Origin: Sphingopyxis sp. H053
GTDB lineage: Bacteria > Pseudomonadota > Alphaproteobacteria > Sphingomonadales > Sphingomonadaceae
Reading direction: 5' to 3'
DNA: 64,000 nt
Assembly: GCF_001468225.1 (NCBI RefSeq)
Contig: NZ_LNRU01000003.1
Location: 62,001 to 126,000 of the forward strand
Below the pieces are notes generated by a model. It was not told the DNA's origin and made no database searches. It saw only the letters and a list, made by a program, of their open reading frames with translations. The translations under genes and the position numbers were made by a program. Shown in pieces: positions 50,853 to 60,419 of this stretch (its first letter is position 1; the number at the start of each line of letters is the position of its first letter).

Positions 50853-51512
50853 CTGTTCTCACCGCGGCAGCGGGCCGCATACCGCGCGCGCTGCAACGCG
50901 GTCGAACAAGTAGCACACCCTCCGCAAATCTGAGTGACGCTCCCGATCTCGCTTCCCTGGCACGCGGTGAAGGAGGGTGCGCGGCGGATTGACCGAAGCG
51001 GAGAGGAACCCGGCCCAAGCAAGGCCGATATGCCATTCCCGTCTTGCCGGGGCTGATCTTGGCAGTCGCCGCCGCGCTGATCGAGAGGGCGGTATAGCAG
51101 ACTCGCCGCATCAGACCTGGCCCCTCGTCTTCTTCGAGAGCCCGGGTCGCGATAGGCCTGACAAAGGCGTGATGGGCCGGCCAGACTTGCCGGTGGCGGC
51201 GGCTTCACAATATACCTGCGGGTCGAGCAAAGCGAGACGCCAACTTGTGGCTGCGGATTAAGAACGAAACGGGGGACAGGAATGTCGAGGATGTCGTACC
51301 CGACATCGTCGAATGGAAGCTGCGAGGATTGAAAGCACCTGCAAAAGGTCCAGAAAGAAGACCAATCCGCCCAGTTCCGGGTAACTGCCAAACGAGCCAT
51401 GTCCATCATCGGGGGATTGCAATGCGTGCAGCGTCTCCGAAAACTTTATCAGGAAGGCCCATTGCTTCGAGCGGCTGTTTCAAAAAACCGCAATGGGCCT
51501 TCCCGGAAGCAA
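50853..51512. other. Non-coding stretch between convergent genes
   Basis: About 660 bp. Open frames on both strands (the longest 191 codons on minus) lack family resemblance and look like high-GC chance frames. CTTCGAGCGGCTGTTTC around 51465 and the flanks hold no clear terminator. An old gene remnant is possible but cannot be named. Confidence 0.5.
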
Positions 51513-52022
51513 TCAGTTACCGAAGCCGCCGGCCTGCCACATCTCTCGCACGACGCGCCAACCCTCAGGTTTGCGCTTCAGCACGAAAAGCTGGCGAATC
51601 GTCTCCTGCTTCGTAGTCGCGGGCGGGTTGGGCTGGCAGGTCAGCACTGCAAAAACCGAAGCCATGTCCCGCTCGGACGAGACAACCGTATCCTGGACGG
51701 CGAACGCGCAGCCCTTATTACCATTGGGACCAAGATAGGCAAACCAGTCGTCAAGGGCCTTGACGGAAGCCTCGATCCCGCGCCGCGCCGCAACATCCCC
51801 CTCGCCGGTGATAATCACATCGTCGCTGTAAAAGCGCTTGGCCAGTTCGGTCGATGTCAAACCGTCACGATTGGCCTGATCTTGGCCGGCGTAGAAGGCA
51901 TGGAGTTCCTGGACAACGTCGGCCGGCGCCGCCTCTGCGGGCGCCTCGCGTGCCACCACCGCCAGCGGCGTGGCGCACGTCAATGCAAGCAGGGCCAATC
52001 GCGTCTTAAGGTTGCAAGTCAT
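51513..52022 (-). CDS. Secreted SnoaL-like / DUF4440-type protein
   Basis: About 169 residues. A signal peptide (LKTRLALLALTCATPLAVVA) is followed by an NTF2-fold domain: VQELHAFYAGQDQANRDGLT, LAKRFYSDDVIITGEGDVAA and LKRKPEGWRVVREMWQAGGF. Such periplasmic NTF2-like proteins are often steroid-isomerase-like or of unknown function. Start 52022 follows GGGAG at good spacing. It stands alone, divergent from the MFS gene across a 520-bp region. No specific role is suggested. Confidence 0.82.
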   Translation of the reverse strand: MTCNLKTRLALLALTCATPLAVVAREAPAEAAPADVVQELHAFYAGQDQANRDGLTSTELAKRFYSDDVIITGEGDVAARRGIEASVKALDDWFAYLGPNGNKGCAFAVQDTVVSSERDMASVFAVLTCQPNPPATTKQETIRQLFVLKRKPEGWRVVREMWQAGGFGN

Positions 52023-52542
52023 ACAAATCTCCCATTTTCCTAGGAATAACGCCTCATGTACCACGCCGCGTATAATTATTTCCACGACGATTTAATTATC
52101 GATCGGCAGTTGCGCGGTGTCAAGCGAGGATTGCCGATCACGCGGCATGCCTCGCAAGTCCACCCACTCTCTCACCGCACCTTCAGGCCGGCGAAATCCC
52201 CCTTCCAAACGGCTGGGGGCAAACGCCCTCCGACCTGCGGAATGTCGCCCCATATGACGCCGCGAAATTGGAAACGCTCGTCTCGCGCAACTGTCGACAG
52301 TGCCAGCGCCGCACAGGTGATGGAACACCATGACCGGCCCGGCCTTGCCCGCGAGCCGAATCTGGGCTGGCGGTCGCTTAGAATGACAAAGTAAGGCATA
52401 AATTATGCGATTGACGAATTGATTTGCGTGTCGGATCGTAGTGGAATACAGGCAGCGGCCTTATAAGGACGAGCAACCGGGCCGGCCCGGAAGCTCGCGC
52501 GTGGCGGGCGGTTTATTGAACCGCATGGGAAAGGTGCAAGGG
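52023..52542. promoter_or_regulatory. Divergent promoter region
   Basis: About 520 bp. AT-rich spots at 52068-52105 (TATAATTATTTCC, GATTTAATTATCGATC) and 52395-52425 are the likely promoters for the secreted NTF2-like gene and the MFS gene. No gene of its own is supported. Confidence 0.4.
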
Positions 52543-53733
52543 ATGGATCGCGAGCTCGGCGTGCGTCCGGCAAGGACATTGGCAATAGCGTGCGTCCTCT
52601 ACGCGCTTTCGATTATTCTGATCAATATCGCGCCGTTCTTTGTGGGGCTTTACGTCGATACACTACATATAAGTCTGAGCGAGGCCGGGTTCGTACAAAC
52701 CATTGATCAAGCTGGGGGCATCGTAGGGGCCGTCCTCGGCTTCTTTCTCATGCCGCGGCTCTCCTGGCGGACGCTGGCGTTTTTCGCGGCGCTCGTGGCG
52801 ACGATCGCCAATGCGGCAACGGCATTGGCCGACAGCTATGTTCTTCTGTGCCTGATCAGGTTCGTCGCGGGATTCGGGGTGGTCTTGCTGACTACGGTGT
52901 CTGCGTGCGCGCTCGCGCGGGCGCGTGTTCCGGACCGCGCATTTGGGGCAGGGCTAACGCTCGGCATGCTTCTTTCCGCCGTCGCAATTTGGGTGCTGGA
53001 TGCCATAAGGTCCGATTTTGGCTACAGCGCAAGCCTCGCATCAGGCGCTCTGTGGCTATTCGTCGCCGCGGGCTTGGCGCTGCTTCTTCCTCGCGAGCTG
53101 CGCGGCAGGACGCATAAGGCCGGTGCTTTCGGCGCCGATCTGGAGCAGTCAAACGTTAGAGTGCTGGGCAAGGTCGGCCTCCTGGCACTGCTGCTCTTTT
53201 CCATAAGCGCCAATGTGGGGTTTAGCTTTACCGAACGGGTCGGCCTGGACAACGGACTGGAGCCGAGCGCAATAGCCAGTTCCTTCGCGATCGGCTGTAT
53301 ATTTTCGGTGGCCGGCTGCCTGATGCCGACCATATTCGGCGCTGCTGGCGGGCGGATAAAGTGGCTGGTTATTACTACTGCTCTTTTTATCATATCTCTC
53401 TGGCTCTTCTACATCGCCACAAACGTTACTTTATACGTTGTCGCCTTTTCCATATATCTTTCGGTATTTAATATGGGACTTGCTTACTACATGTCTGTAG
53501 TTGCAGAAAATGATCCGGAAGAACATTATACGCGGGCCATATATATCGTGAACGTCACCGCTCAATCGCTCGGCCCCGCAATAGGTGCGCTGATCCTGAT
53601 TGGATACCCTATCGCTGCTGTGTTCCTGATTGCTCCGATACCCGCGGTAGGAGCCCTGATCCTCGTGGCTTATTATACATCGCGGCAGTCGCATAATCTG
53701 GCCGCGTCGCTCTATAATCGGCTGAAAACGTAG
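52543..53733 (+). CDS. MFS transporter
   Basis: About 396 residues with 12 predicted membrane spans. ARTLAIACVLYALSIILINI is the first; the pattern LIRFVAGFGVVLLTTVSACA (helix 4) and LGMLLSAVAIWVL belong to the major facilitator superfamily. Start 52543 (after AAAGG) gives the compact N-terminus; 52441 and 52525 are longer options. It is followed by a DAO-type oxidase after 166 bp on the same strand, so it may import that enzyme's amine substrate. The substrate cannot be inferred from sequence. Confidence 0.88.
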   Translation: MDRELGVRPARTLAIACVLYALSIILINIAPFFVGLYVDTLHISLSEAGFVQTIDQAGGIVGAVLGFFLMPRLSWRTLAFFAALVATIANAATALADSYVLLCLIRFVAGFGVVLLTTVSACALARARVPDRAFGAGLTLGMLLSAVAIWVLDAIRSDFGYSASLASGALWLFVAAGLALLLPRELRGRTHKAGAFGADLEQSNVRVLGKVGLLALLLFSISANVGFSFTERVGLDNGLEPSAIASSFAIGCIFSVAGCLMPTIFGAAGGRIKWLVITTALFIISLWLFYIATNVTLYVVAFSIYLSVFNMGLAYYMSVVAENDPEEHYTRAIYIVNVTAQSLGPAIGALILIGYPIAAVFLIAPIPAVGALILVAYYTSRQSHNLAASLYNRLKT

Positions 53734-53899
53734 GTCACAGTTGGCGGATCGCCATTGTACGGCAGGCCAATTGTTCGACGTCGGAAAGGAAAGATGAAGT
53801 GGCAGGTTCGAGCGGTGAGGATGTCGATGTGGCAGCAGAGATCTTTGATTTCGGCAGCAGACAGATGTTCGATTCCTCCGATTTGAGGGCGACACTCTA

Positions 53900-55330
53900 A
53901 TGGCAGCGGTATCTGAAGTTTCCACGGCTTGCCGGCCCGGTCGCCGTACATCGCCTCCGCATGCCGGAAAATCCTTCTGGATCCGCGACTTTGGCGATTA
54001 TTCTCCAAATCGTGACCTGGATACCGATCTGCAATGCGATATCCTCGTCATCGGCGGTGGCATCGCAGGCCTCTCATCGGCCTGGCATGCCGCAAAAAGC
54101 GGCTTGGGCAAGGTCGTCCTGATCGAGAGCGAGATCATCGGCTTCGGAGCGAGCGGCCGCGCGGCAGGCTGGATCATGCCCCAGTTCGGGATGGACCAAT
54201 TGTCCATCCGCAAGACATATGGCGTCGAGCGATCCAGGGCGGCCTTCGCATATTGTCGGCGCGCAACTGCTTATACGCGCGAGATCATCGAGCAAAATGG
54301 CATCGAAAGCGATTATCGCGCGCCCGGTCTTATGCGGGTGGCCTTTGACGACCGCTGGGTGGACGATCTCCATGACCTGTATTCCACCTATGAAGACATC
54401 GGTGTGGATACGGTCTCATGGCTGACCGCACCGGACGTGCAGGCCCATTATAACGGGAATACCAACTTCAAAGCGGCCATTTTCGACACGGACCTTGGTT
54501 TGCTCAACCCCTGCAAACAAGTGCGCGCCCTTAAGGGACTGGCCGAAGCGGCGGGCGTTACGGTTTATGAAAACACCCCCGCGACACATATCGAGCGACG
54601 GCCGGGCGGTGTGCGAGTGATGACTCCGGGCGGCTCTATTGGAGCGAGCAAGGTGGTGATTGCCACAAACGCTTTCACGCACCAACTGCAAGGGCCAGTC
54701 GGCCGAGAGCTCGCGCCATACCAGGCGCCGGTATTCGCGCGCGGCGCGGTGACGGAGCGTCTTTCGGACAAGCTGTGGGCGGAAATTGGTTGGAAACAGG
54801 GCAATGCGATCGAGAGCTCGCTTGATCTGTTTCACTATATGGCGCCTACCGCCGACCATCGTATCCAGTTCTATTTCATTTATTATGGCGGTCACCCCGT
54901 TCGCAATGAGATGGAACCGGCGGTCAGCGCCAAGGGGGGAGACGTCTCGCTCGCTCATCTGAAACGGATATTCCCGGCTCTTGGGGGCGTCAGATTGGAG
55001 CATAATTGGGGTGGACACATGTCGGCCACGCGTGACATGGTTCCTCACTTGACGAGTATCGGTGATCAACGCGTTATCTATATCGGTGGATGCTGGGGGC
55101 ATGGTCTAGCCATCAACCACCTGCATGGCCAGACGGTCGCAGATATGTTGGCGGAACGGTCAACGGACCTCACCGATTTCTGGATTGTTGATCGGAAGCC
55201 CAAGAACTGGCCGGTTTGGCCGCTGGATTTTATCGGCAAACAGCTTGCTTGGTCTATTCTCAAGCGCAAAGTGCGTAAGCAGATTCGCGGGTCAATTTTC
55301 GAGGGATTTGACGGCGACCTCCAAGAATAG
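53900..55330 (+). CDS. FAD-dependent amine/amino-acid oxidoreductase (DAO fold, PuuB-like)
   Basis: 476 residues. CDILVIGGGIAGLSSAWHAA is the FAD-binding start, FGASGRAAGWIMPQFGM the family's SGRNxG-type motif (altered), and YIGGCWGHGLAINHLHGQTV the C-terminal FAD contact. An extra N-terminal stretch, GKSFWIRDFGDYSPN, resembles gamma-glutamylputrescine oxidase PuuB. It would oxidise a secondary amine or N-methyl amine to imine with O2 or a quinone as acceptor. It follows the MFS transporter. The IS110 element at 55554 comes right after. The C-terminus (DFIGKQLAWSILKRKVRKQI) is somewhat longer than the fold needs. Confidence 0.85.
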   Translation: MAAVSEVSTACRPGRRTSPPHAGKSFWIRDFGDYSPNRDLDTDLQCDILVIGGGIAGLSSAWHAAKSGLGKVVLIESEIIGFGASGRAAGWIMPQFGMDQLSIRKTYGVERSRAAFAYCRRATAYTREIIEQNGIESDYRAPGLMRVAFDDRWVDDLHDLYSTYEDIGVDTVSWLTAPDVQAHYNGNTNFKAAIFDTDLGLLNPCKQVRALKGLAEAAGVTVYENTPATHIERRPGGVRVMTPGGSIGASKVVIATNAFTHQLQGPVGRELAPYQAPVFARGAVTERLSDKLWAEIGWKQGNAIESSLDLFHYMAPTADHRIQFYFIYYGGHPVRNEMEPAVSAKGGDVSLAHLKRIFPALGGVRLEHNWGGHMSATRDMVPHLTSIGDQRVIYIGGCWGHGLAINHLHGQTVADMLAERSTDLTDFWIVDRKPKNWPVWPLDFIGKQLAWSILKRKVRKQIRGSIFEGFDGDLQE

Positions 55331-55553
55331 GGCTCTGTCTGCGACAAGCAGCATGTTGTCAGCTAGACGCGGCTGCCGCATCGCGACCGGCAAACGCCCT
55401 CCCCCTCGAGCCGTGACCATATCGCATATATCAAGCCGCGCTGAACCGTAAGACCGTATGTCCGTTTCGTGAAAGGTGTTGGTTCGCCCTACACTTGTGA
55501 TCCGAGGGTTGCTCGGGTGGGCCGGGCCTATCCTCACACGAGGAGGACGAACC

Positions 55554-56663
55554 GTGGAACATCCTACAGAAGTTTTCATCGGAATCGATGTCGCAAAGGC
55601 CCGGAATGCCATTGCGATTGCTGATGGCGGGCGCGGTGGCGAAGTGCGCTTCATTGGGGAAGTCGATGCGTCGCTGGATGCGATGAAGTGCATCTTGCGG
55701 CGGATCACCGCCAAATATGGGGTAGTGCATTTCTGTTATGGGGCCGGACCGACCGGATATGGGCTTTACCGCCTGATAATCGAGCTCGGTCATTCCTGCA
55801 TGGTGGTGGCGCCATCGCTGATCCCGAAGCGAGCAGGCGACCGGGTGAAGACGGATCGGCGCCATGCAATGATGCTCGCCAGGCTGCTGCGAGCCGGCGA
55901 ACTGACGGCGGTGTGGGTGCCCGATGCGGGGCATGAGGCGATGCGCGATCTCGTTCGCGCCCGCGCCGCGGCGGTCGAGACCCAGCGGGTTCACCGGCAA
56001 CAGGTCAGCGCATTCATGCTGAAGCATGGCCGTATCTTTCCGCGCAAGACGACGTGGGGTGCCCGCCACTTTCGCTGGCTCCAGGAGCAGCACTTCGATC
56101 ATCCCGCTCATCAAATTGCACTGCAGGAACTGGTCGATGCGGTCCGGGTCGCCAAAGAACGCATCGGACGTATCGAGGTAGCGATTGAGGAGTTCCTGCC
56201 AGGCTGGTCGCTGGCGCCTGTCGTTCGTGCGCTTCAGGCGCTACGGGGTGTCGAGCTCATCGTCGCCGTGACGTTCGTGACCGAAATCGGCGACATGCGC
56301 CGGTTCGACAACCCACGCCAGCTGATGGGCTATCTGGGGCTGGTGCCTGGAGAGCGATCCTCCGGCGACACGGTTCGCCGCGGCGGGATCACAAAGGCGG
56401 GCAACGGTCGTGTTCGCCATATGCATGTCGAAAGCGCCTGGACGTACCGTCAACCGCCGCGTGTCGGAAAAGCCAAGCTGTATCGTCTCGATCAAACCAC
56501 GCCGAAGGTCCGCGAGATCGCTTGGAAGGCGCAAAGCCGACTGACGGCCCGATATCGGGCGCTTATCACCAAGGGCAAGAAAACCCCGATCGTTTGCACG
56601 GCAATCGCCCGTGAACTTGCAGGCTTCATGTGGGCTGTTGCCAGGGAGGTGCAGCCAGCCTGA
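55554..56663 (+). mobile_element. IS110 family transposase (second, different copy)
   Basis: 369 residues from GTG 55554, which follows AGGAGGACG. TEVFIGIDVAKARNAIAIA begins the DEDD domain; VKTDRRHAMMLARLLRAGEL and LRGVELIVAVTFVTEIGDMR carry the rest, and QLMGYLGLVPGERSSGDTVR is the Transposase_20 end. It seems intact. It differs clearly from the copy at 27723, so two independent insertions occurred. Flanks of about 150 bp (55400-55553) hold the non-coding element end, where a bridge RNA may be encoded. Confidence 0.93.
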
Positions 56664-56955
56664 CGGAATGCAGCTCCCGCGTACAAGCGGGGGCGGGACC
56701 ACAGCAGGGGAATATCCGTCACACGCTTTGTGGCCGGCTTAGCCGACGCCCGTTGTAAGTTCGGATCAGCTCCGGGACGCATACACGGAAATGCGGTATC
56801 CAACCCGCGTATCAGAGCTTGATCACCGACGTCCTTCAGGCCCCGCCCCCACCTGTACGCGGCCATCTCCCGGCGCCGCGCGACTACGCGGCCGATGGCG
56901 CGCGCATTAAAGGTTGAAAGCGGACATCAGAGCGCTGTTCTCAGCCCACGTCGAC

Positions 56956-57138
56956 CTAGGGTATGAGATTTCCAACGTTATTCGCTGGGTGACCAATGGC
57001 GAGTTTGCTGAGCGTCTCGGTCATCCAGTCGTGTGGGTCCATGCCGCTGGTGTTGCAGTTTTCAACGAGCGTGGCGATCATCGCCCGGTTGTCGCCGCCC
57101 TCGTCGGCGCCGGCAAACAGTGCGTTCTTGCGGTTATG
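56956..57138 (-). pseudogene. IS66 tnpC C-terminal remnant (minus strand)
   Basis: RKNALFAGADEGGDNRAMIA, TLVENCNTSGMDPHDWMTET and LSKLAIGHPANNVGNLIP match the C-terminal end of IS66 TnpC. Only some 60 residues remain. It faces away from a similar plus-strand piece that begins 20 bases further on; the two join through a perfect 12-bp inverted repeat (57127-57160). Confidence 0.75.
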
Positions 57139-57160
57139 CATACCTTTCCATAACCGCAAG
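57127..57160. repeat. 12-bp inverted repeat at a head-to-head IS66 junction
   Basis: CTTGCGGTTATG (57127-57138), 10-base spacer, CATAACCGCAAG (57149-57160). Each arm encodes the same start (NRK) of a TnpC C-terminal piece, one on each strand. It is thus a by-product of two IS66 copies joined in opposite orientation. Confidence 0.75.
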
Positions 57161-57376
57161 TCATGACGGTTCGCCGGCTCCGACCGCGGCGGTGAGCGCG
57201 CCGCCGATCTCTATTCACTCATCGTCACCGCCAAGCTCAATGATAATGATATCGACCCGCAGGTCTGGCTCGCCGACGTCCTTGACCGCATCGCGAGCAT
57301 CGCGCAAAACCGTCCCCACGAGCTTCTCTCCCGGGGATGGCGGACACGCCAGCCCGCACTTCAGGTCGCCGCATGA
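57149..57376 (+). pseudogene. IS66 tnpC C-terminal remnant (plus strand), TGA for Trp
   Basis: NRKS, TGA (57164-57166), RFAGSDRGGERAADLYSLIV, TAKLNDNDIDPQVWLADVLD and RPHELLSRGW are the end of an IS66 TnpC. TnpC normally has KSWLFAGSDRG here, so the TGA stands for Trp. Its proper stop overlaps the ATG of the pRiA4b ORF-3-like gene (GCATGA), so that gene was a passenger of this IS66 copy. Confidence 0.78.
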
Positions 57377-57972
57377 CGCTTATCGCCCGCCTCAAGATCG
57401 TCCTCAGGGATATCGAGCCGAAGGTCATGCGCCGGATCGAGGTGCCGCTGTCGATCAATCTCGACCGGCTTCACACGGTCATCCAGATCGCCATGGGCTG
57501 GACCGACACCCATCTCTACGAGTTCCGTTTCGCCGGCGACGCCGCCTTCGGCATTCCCGATCCCGACTATCTTTCCAGCATGAATGATGCCCGCAAGACC
57601 ACCCTGCTCTCCGCGATCGACGACTGCGGCGGCAAAACCTTCCGCTATATCTATGATTTTGGCGACAATTGGGACCATGCCGTCACCGTCGAACGGATCG
57701 AAGCGCGTGTGCCGGGCTTTCCCTACCCCTCGCTCCTCGCCGCCACCGGCCGATGCCCGCCCGAGGACGTCGGTGGGTCTCCCGGCTATGCCGAGTATCT
57801 CGAAGCACTCGCTGATCCGGACCATCCCGAGCATGAAGACATGCTCGAATGGGGCGGCGATTTCGATCCCGACAAAATCGATATCGCCGACATCGCAATT
57901 CGCCTCACGGATATCGGTCTGGCGTGGGAACGAAAACCCCACCGTAAAGCCCACGCTACACCAAAGTCATAG
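57373..57972 (+). CDS. pRiA4b ORF-3-like / IS passenger protein
   Basis: 199 residues. IARLKIVLRDIEPKVMRRIE, LHTVIQIAMGWTDTHLYEFR, KTFRYIYDFGDNWDHAVTVE and PPEDVGGSPGYAEYLEALAD are the plain signature of the pRiA4b ORF-3 (PF07929) family. Function unknown; members are often found on plasmids and as passengers in insertion sequences. Its ATG overlaps the stop of the IS66 tnpC remnant, so it travelled with that element. The gene seems intact while its carrier is decayed. Confidence 0.9.
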   Translation: MTLIARLKIVLRDIEPKVMRRIEVPLSINLDRLHTVIQIAMGWTDTHLYEFRFAGDAAFGIPDPDYLSSMNDARKTTLLSAIDDCGGKTFRYIYDFGDNWDHAVTVERIEARVPGFPYPSLLAATGRCPPEDVGGSPGYAEYLEALADPDHPEHEDMLEWGGDFDPDKIDIADIAIRLTDIGLAWERKPHRKAHATPKS

Positions 57973-58002
57973 AACCCGCAGCCTTCACCAAATGATGCAA
58001 CG

Positions 58003-58272
58003 CAGAACGGGTTCGTCGAGAGCTTCAATGGTCGCATGCGCGACGAGCTGCTCAACGAGACGCTGTTCTTTACGATCGGTCAGGCCCGCACGATCCTTGC
58101 CCGCTGGGTCGAAGATTACGACACCGAGCGCCCGCGCTCCTCGCTCGGCTACGCCACCCCGGCGGCGTTCGCCGCCGAACTCGAAAAGCAACGGGCGGGG
58201 TTAACCCCGCCCGTTGCTTTGCCTGCGCTTATGCGCGACAACACCCCTCGGCCTCTAGTTGCAGCTGGATGA
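58003..58272 (+). pseudogene. IS3 family transposase (orfB) C-terminal fragment
   Basis: QNGFVESFNGRMRDELLNET, followed by ARTILARWVEDYDTERPRSS and LGYATPAAFAAELEKQ, is the end of an IS3-type integrase domain (ESFN carries the Glu of DDE). The two catalytic Asp and the rest are missing. It abuts the pRiA4b ORF-3-like gene. It could be a partner of the orfA remnant at 36540, but they are 21 kb apart. Confidence 0.88.
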
Positions 58273-58285
58273 AAGATGGGTCAGG

Positions 58286-60373
58286 TCAGCGCCCGCTAGC
58301 GAGCCGGTCCCAAGCGGTCGCATCGCGGACGAAAGGCTTTTCGATCAGGTAGTTGATATCGCCGATTGGCGTTTGATCCATCTCTCGGCCCACCCGATGA
58401 CCTGAGTGGACGGCATCGGCAATCGTGCCCGGGGCGAAGCAGTCACCGATCGCGTGGACAGAAAACTTTGGAGGCGTGTCCGCAGTAACTGTACGCAAAT
58501 CGTGAAGCAAGCCGTCGTTCGGTGAGCGCAGACAGACCATAACCACCGTCACAGCGGGCAATCGAGTTGCTTGGCCGGTATAGTTACAGCGAACCTCCAC
58601 CTCTTCAGCGCCGATCTCTACCAGATGTTTGGCTGTAACCAGTTTCACGCCGACGTTAAGCAGCGTCTGGTGGACCGTCTCTCGCTCCGATGTATATTTA
58701 AGCAGCGGGGAAGGTTCTGGATCAGGTGTAAGAAGTGTAACGTCCAGACCTTGCTTGGCTAGCTTCTCAGCGATGACACCTCCAAGATAATAGCCTTCAT
58801 CGTCATAGATAACGACCGGTCCTTCAATCGCGTGTCCCGCTATCACCTTGTCGGGAGTGATGACGTGCGACTGGTCCCAACCGTTGACGGGAAATCTGTT
58901 TGCTTTGCCGATTCCGTCGCGGTCCCATGTAGATCCTGTTGCGACGACTATTGTTGTGAAGTCGAAATCGCTCACATCAGAAGCCTGAATTTCGCTTCCC
59001 ATGTAAATGTCGACATTCGCCAGCTTATGAAGCTGACCAATTCGATAATCGGCGACGCGCCGGTAGGTGGACAGGCCGGGCAGCGTCGATTCAAGCACGG
59101 AGCGTCCACCCAGAAAATTGCTCCGTTCAGAAAGCGCAACAGAATAGCCGCGCCTTCCCAGCGTGAGAGACGCCTCGAGTCCTGCCGGGCCGCCCCCAAT
59201 TACGAGGATGCGTTCATCGGACATTTTCGCCGGAACACGCTCCGGGTGCCAGCCACGCCGCCACTCTTCGCCGGTTGTCGGGTTTTGTGTGCAACGAATT
59301 CCGCCGCCCATATATTGCATCGAAAGGCAGGTGTTGCAGCCTATACACTCGCGAATATCGTCGATGCGGCCTTCTTCAATTTTCCTTGGCAGAAAGGGGT
59401 CGGCAATCGACGGACGCGCTGCGCCAATCAGATCGACCAACCCATTTTTGATGAGCGACACCATGCGATCAGGCGACGTGTATCGCCCGACAGCAACCAC
59501 CGGCTTGGTTGTCACCTGTTTCACAAAGGCCGTGAAAGGCTCCTGCCACCCTTCGTCGGCAAACCGGGCAGTCATCACATCGAGATTGATGTTCTGAACA
59601 TTGACGTCCCACAGATCGGGCAATTCAGCCAGCATCTCAACGACCCGCCGACCGTCGCCGCTACAGGTGTAGCCCGCATCGCCAATGCCTTCATCCACAC
59701 CAAAACGGACGGCAACGGCACAGTCGGATCCGATTTCGTCTTTGGTATCCTCGATCAGCTCGCGCAAAAGTCGGGCGCGATTCTCGATAACGCCGCCATA
59801 TTCATCAGTTCGCCGATTGACACGCTCCGTAATAAAGTCGCCGGGCAAGCCCATCATGTGGCTTGCGTAAACATATACGATGTCGAATCCGATATCGCGT
59901 GCGCGCCGAGCAGCCGCGCGGTGCCATTTTCTGACATCGCTAATATCCTGCTTGTCCATCTGCCGGACGATGGCCGGTATATCCATTGCCGGCCGGGGTG
60001 AGGCCGACATCGGGCGCTCTCTTGACATGCGGTTTCCGGCGAGGGCTCCCTGATGGGTCAATTCGCACCCTGCAAGGGCGCCGTGCTTTTGAACCGCCTC
60101 GACCATAAGCCGAAGCCCAGGCTTGTCATCGTCGGACCAGAGCCGCTCCCCACCACTGGGGGAAGAATCCGATGACGGATGGATCATACAAAGCTCGGTG
60201 TTCACGACCCCCCATCCGCCCTCCGCCTTTATCTCGCGGAACTTTGCAGTCGCGTGCGGAGAATAAGTCCCTAGCGCAGTACAGTGCGGAACCTGGTAGA
60301 AGCGATTTTTAGTCGTCTTAGGTCCAATTTTTACCGGCTCGAAAAGAATGTCGTACCGTGGATCATGTGCCAT
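58286..60373 (-). CDS. Trimethylamine dehydrogenase-like FMN/4Fe-4S oxidoreductase
   Basis: About 695 residues from ATG 60373. The barrel begins YDILFEPVKIGPKTTKNRFY and QVPHC, with Cys31 matching the covalent FMN cysteine of TMADH. Cys343, 346, 349 and 361 (CIGCNTC and later C) match its 4Fe-4S ligands, and VIGGGPAGLEASLTLGRRG starts the ADP/FAD-like domain. The TMADH cage residues Tyr60, Trp264 and Trp355 are not aromatic at the first two places here (Leu), so trimethylamine is not the likely substrate. A larger secondary amine fits better; 6-hydroxypseudooxynicotine dehydrogenase (Pno) belongs to this family. Last gene of its operon. Confidence 0.88.
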   Translation of the reverse strand: MAHDPRYDILFEPVKIGPKTTKNRFYQVPHCTALGTYSPHATAKFREIKAEGGWGVVNTELCMIHPSSDSSPSGGERLWSDDDKPGLRLMVEAVQKHGALAGCELTHQGALAGNRMSRERPMSASPRPAMDIPAIVRQMDKQDISDVRKWHRAAARRARDIGFDIVYVYASHMMGLPGDFITERVNRRTDEYGGVIENRARLLRELIEDTKDEIGSDCAVAVRFGVDEGIGDAGYTCSGDGRRVVEMLAELPDLWDVNVQNINLDVMTARFADEGWQEPFTAFVKQVTTKPVVAVGRYTSPDRMVSLIKNGLVDLIGAARPSIADPFLPRKIEEGRIDDIRECIGCNTCLSMQYMGGGIRCTQNPTTGEEWRRGWHPERVPAKMSDERILVIGGGPAGLEASLTLGRRGYSVALSERSNFLGGRSVLESTLPGLSTYRRVADYRIGQLHKLANVDIYMGSEIQASDVSDFDFTTIVVATGSTWDRDGIGKANRFPVNGWDQSHVITPDKVIAGHAIEGPVVIYDDEGYYLGGVIAEKLAKQGLDVTLLTPDPEPSPLLKYTSERETVHQTLLNVGVKLVTAKHLVEIGAEEVEVRCNYTGQATRLPAVTVVMVCLRSPNDGLLHDLRTVTADTPPKFSVHAIGDCFAPGTIADAVHSGHRVGREMDQTPIGDINYLIEKPFVRDATAWDRLASGR

Positions 60374-60419
60374 GCTAACGTCCCTATTTTCGGTTCGAAC
60401 TTCGCGCAGATCAGCGGCC

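Noticed and set aside
50834..51409. Minus-strand frame of 191 codons after the CoA-transferase.
   Set aside because: Composition is random-like, rich in Arg and Ser, with no domain and no ribosome site; it also overlaps the CoA-transferase end.
50451..57166. TGA in place of Trp at 50451 and again at 57164, as if TGA were read as Trp.
   Set aside because: Most intact genes here end in TGA used as a real stop (for example the ATGA overlaps), and the second case lies in a decayed IS66 piece. Ordinary G-to-A mutations explain both.
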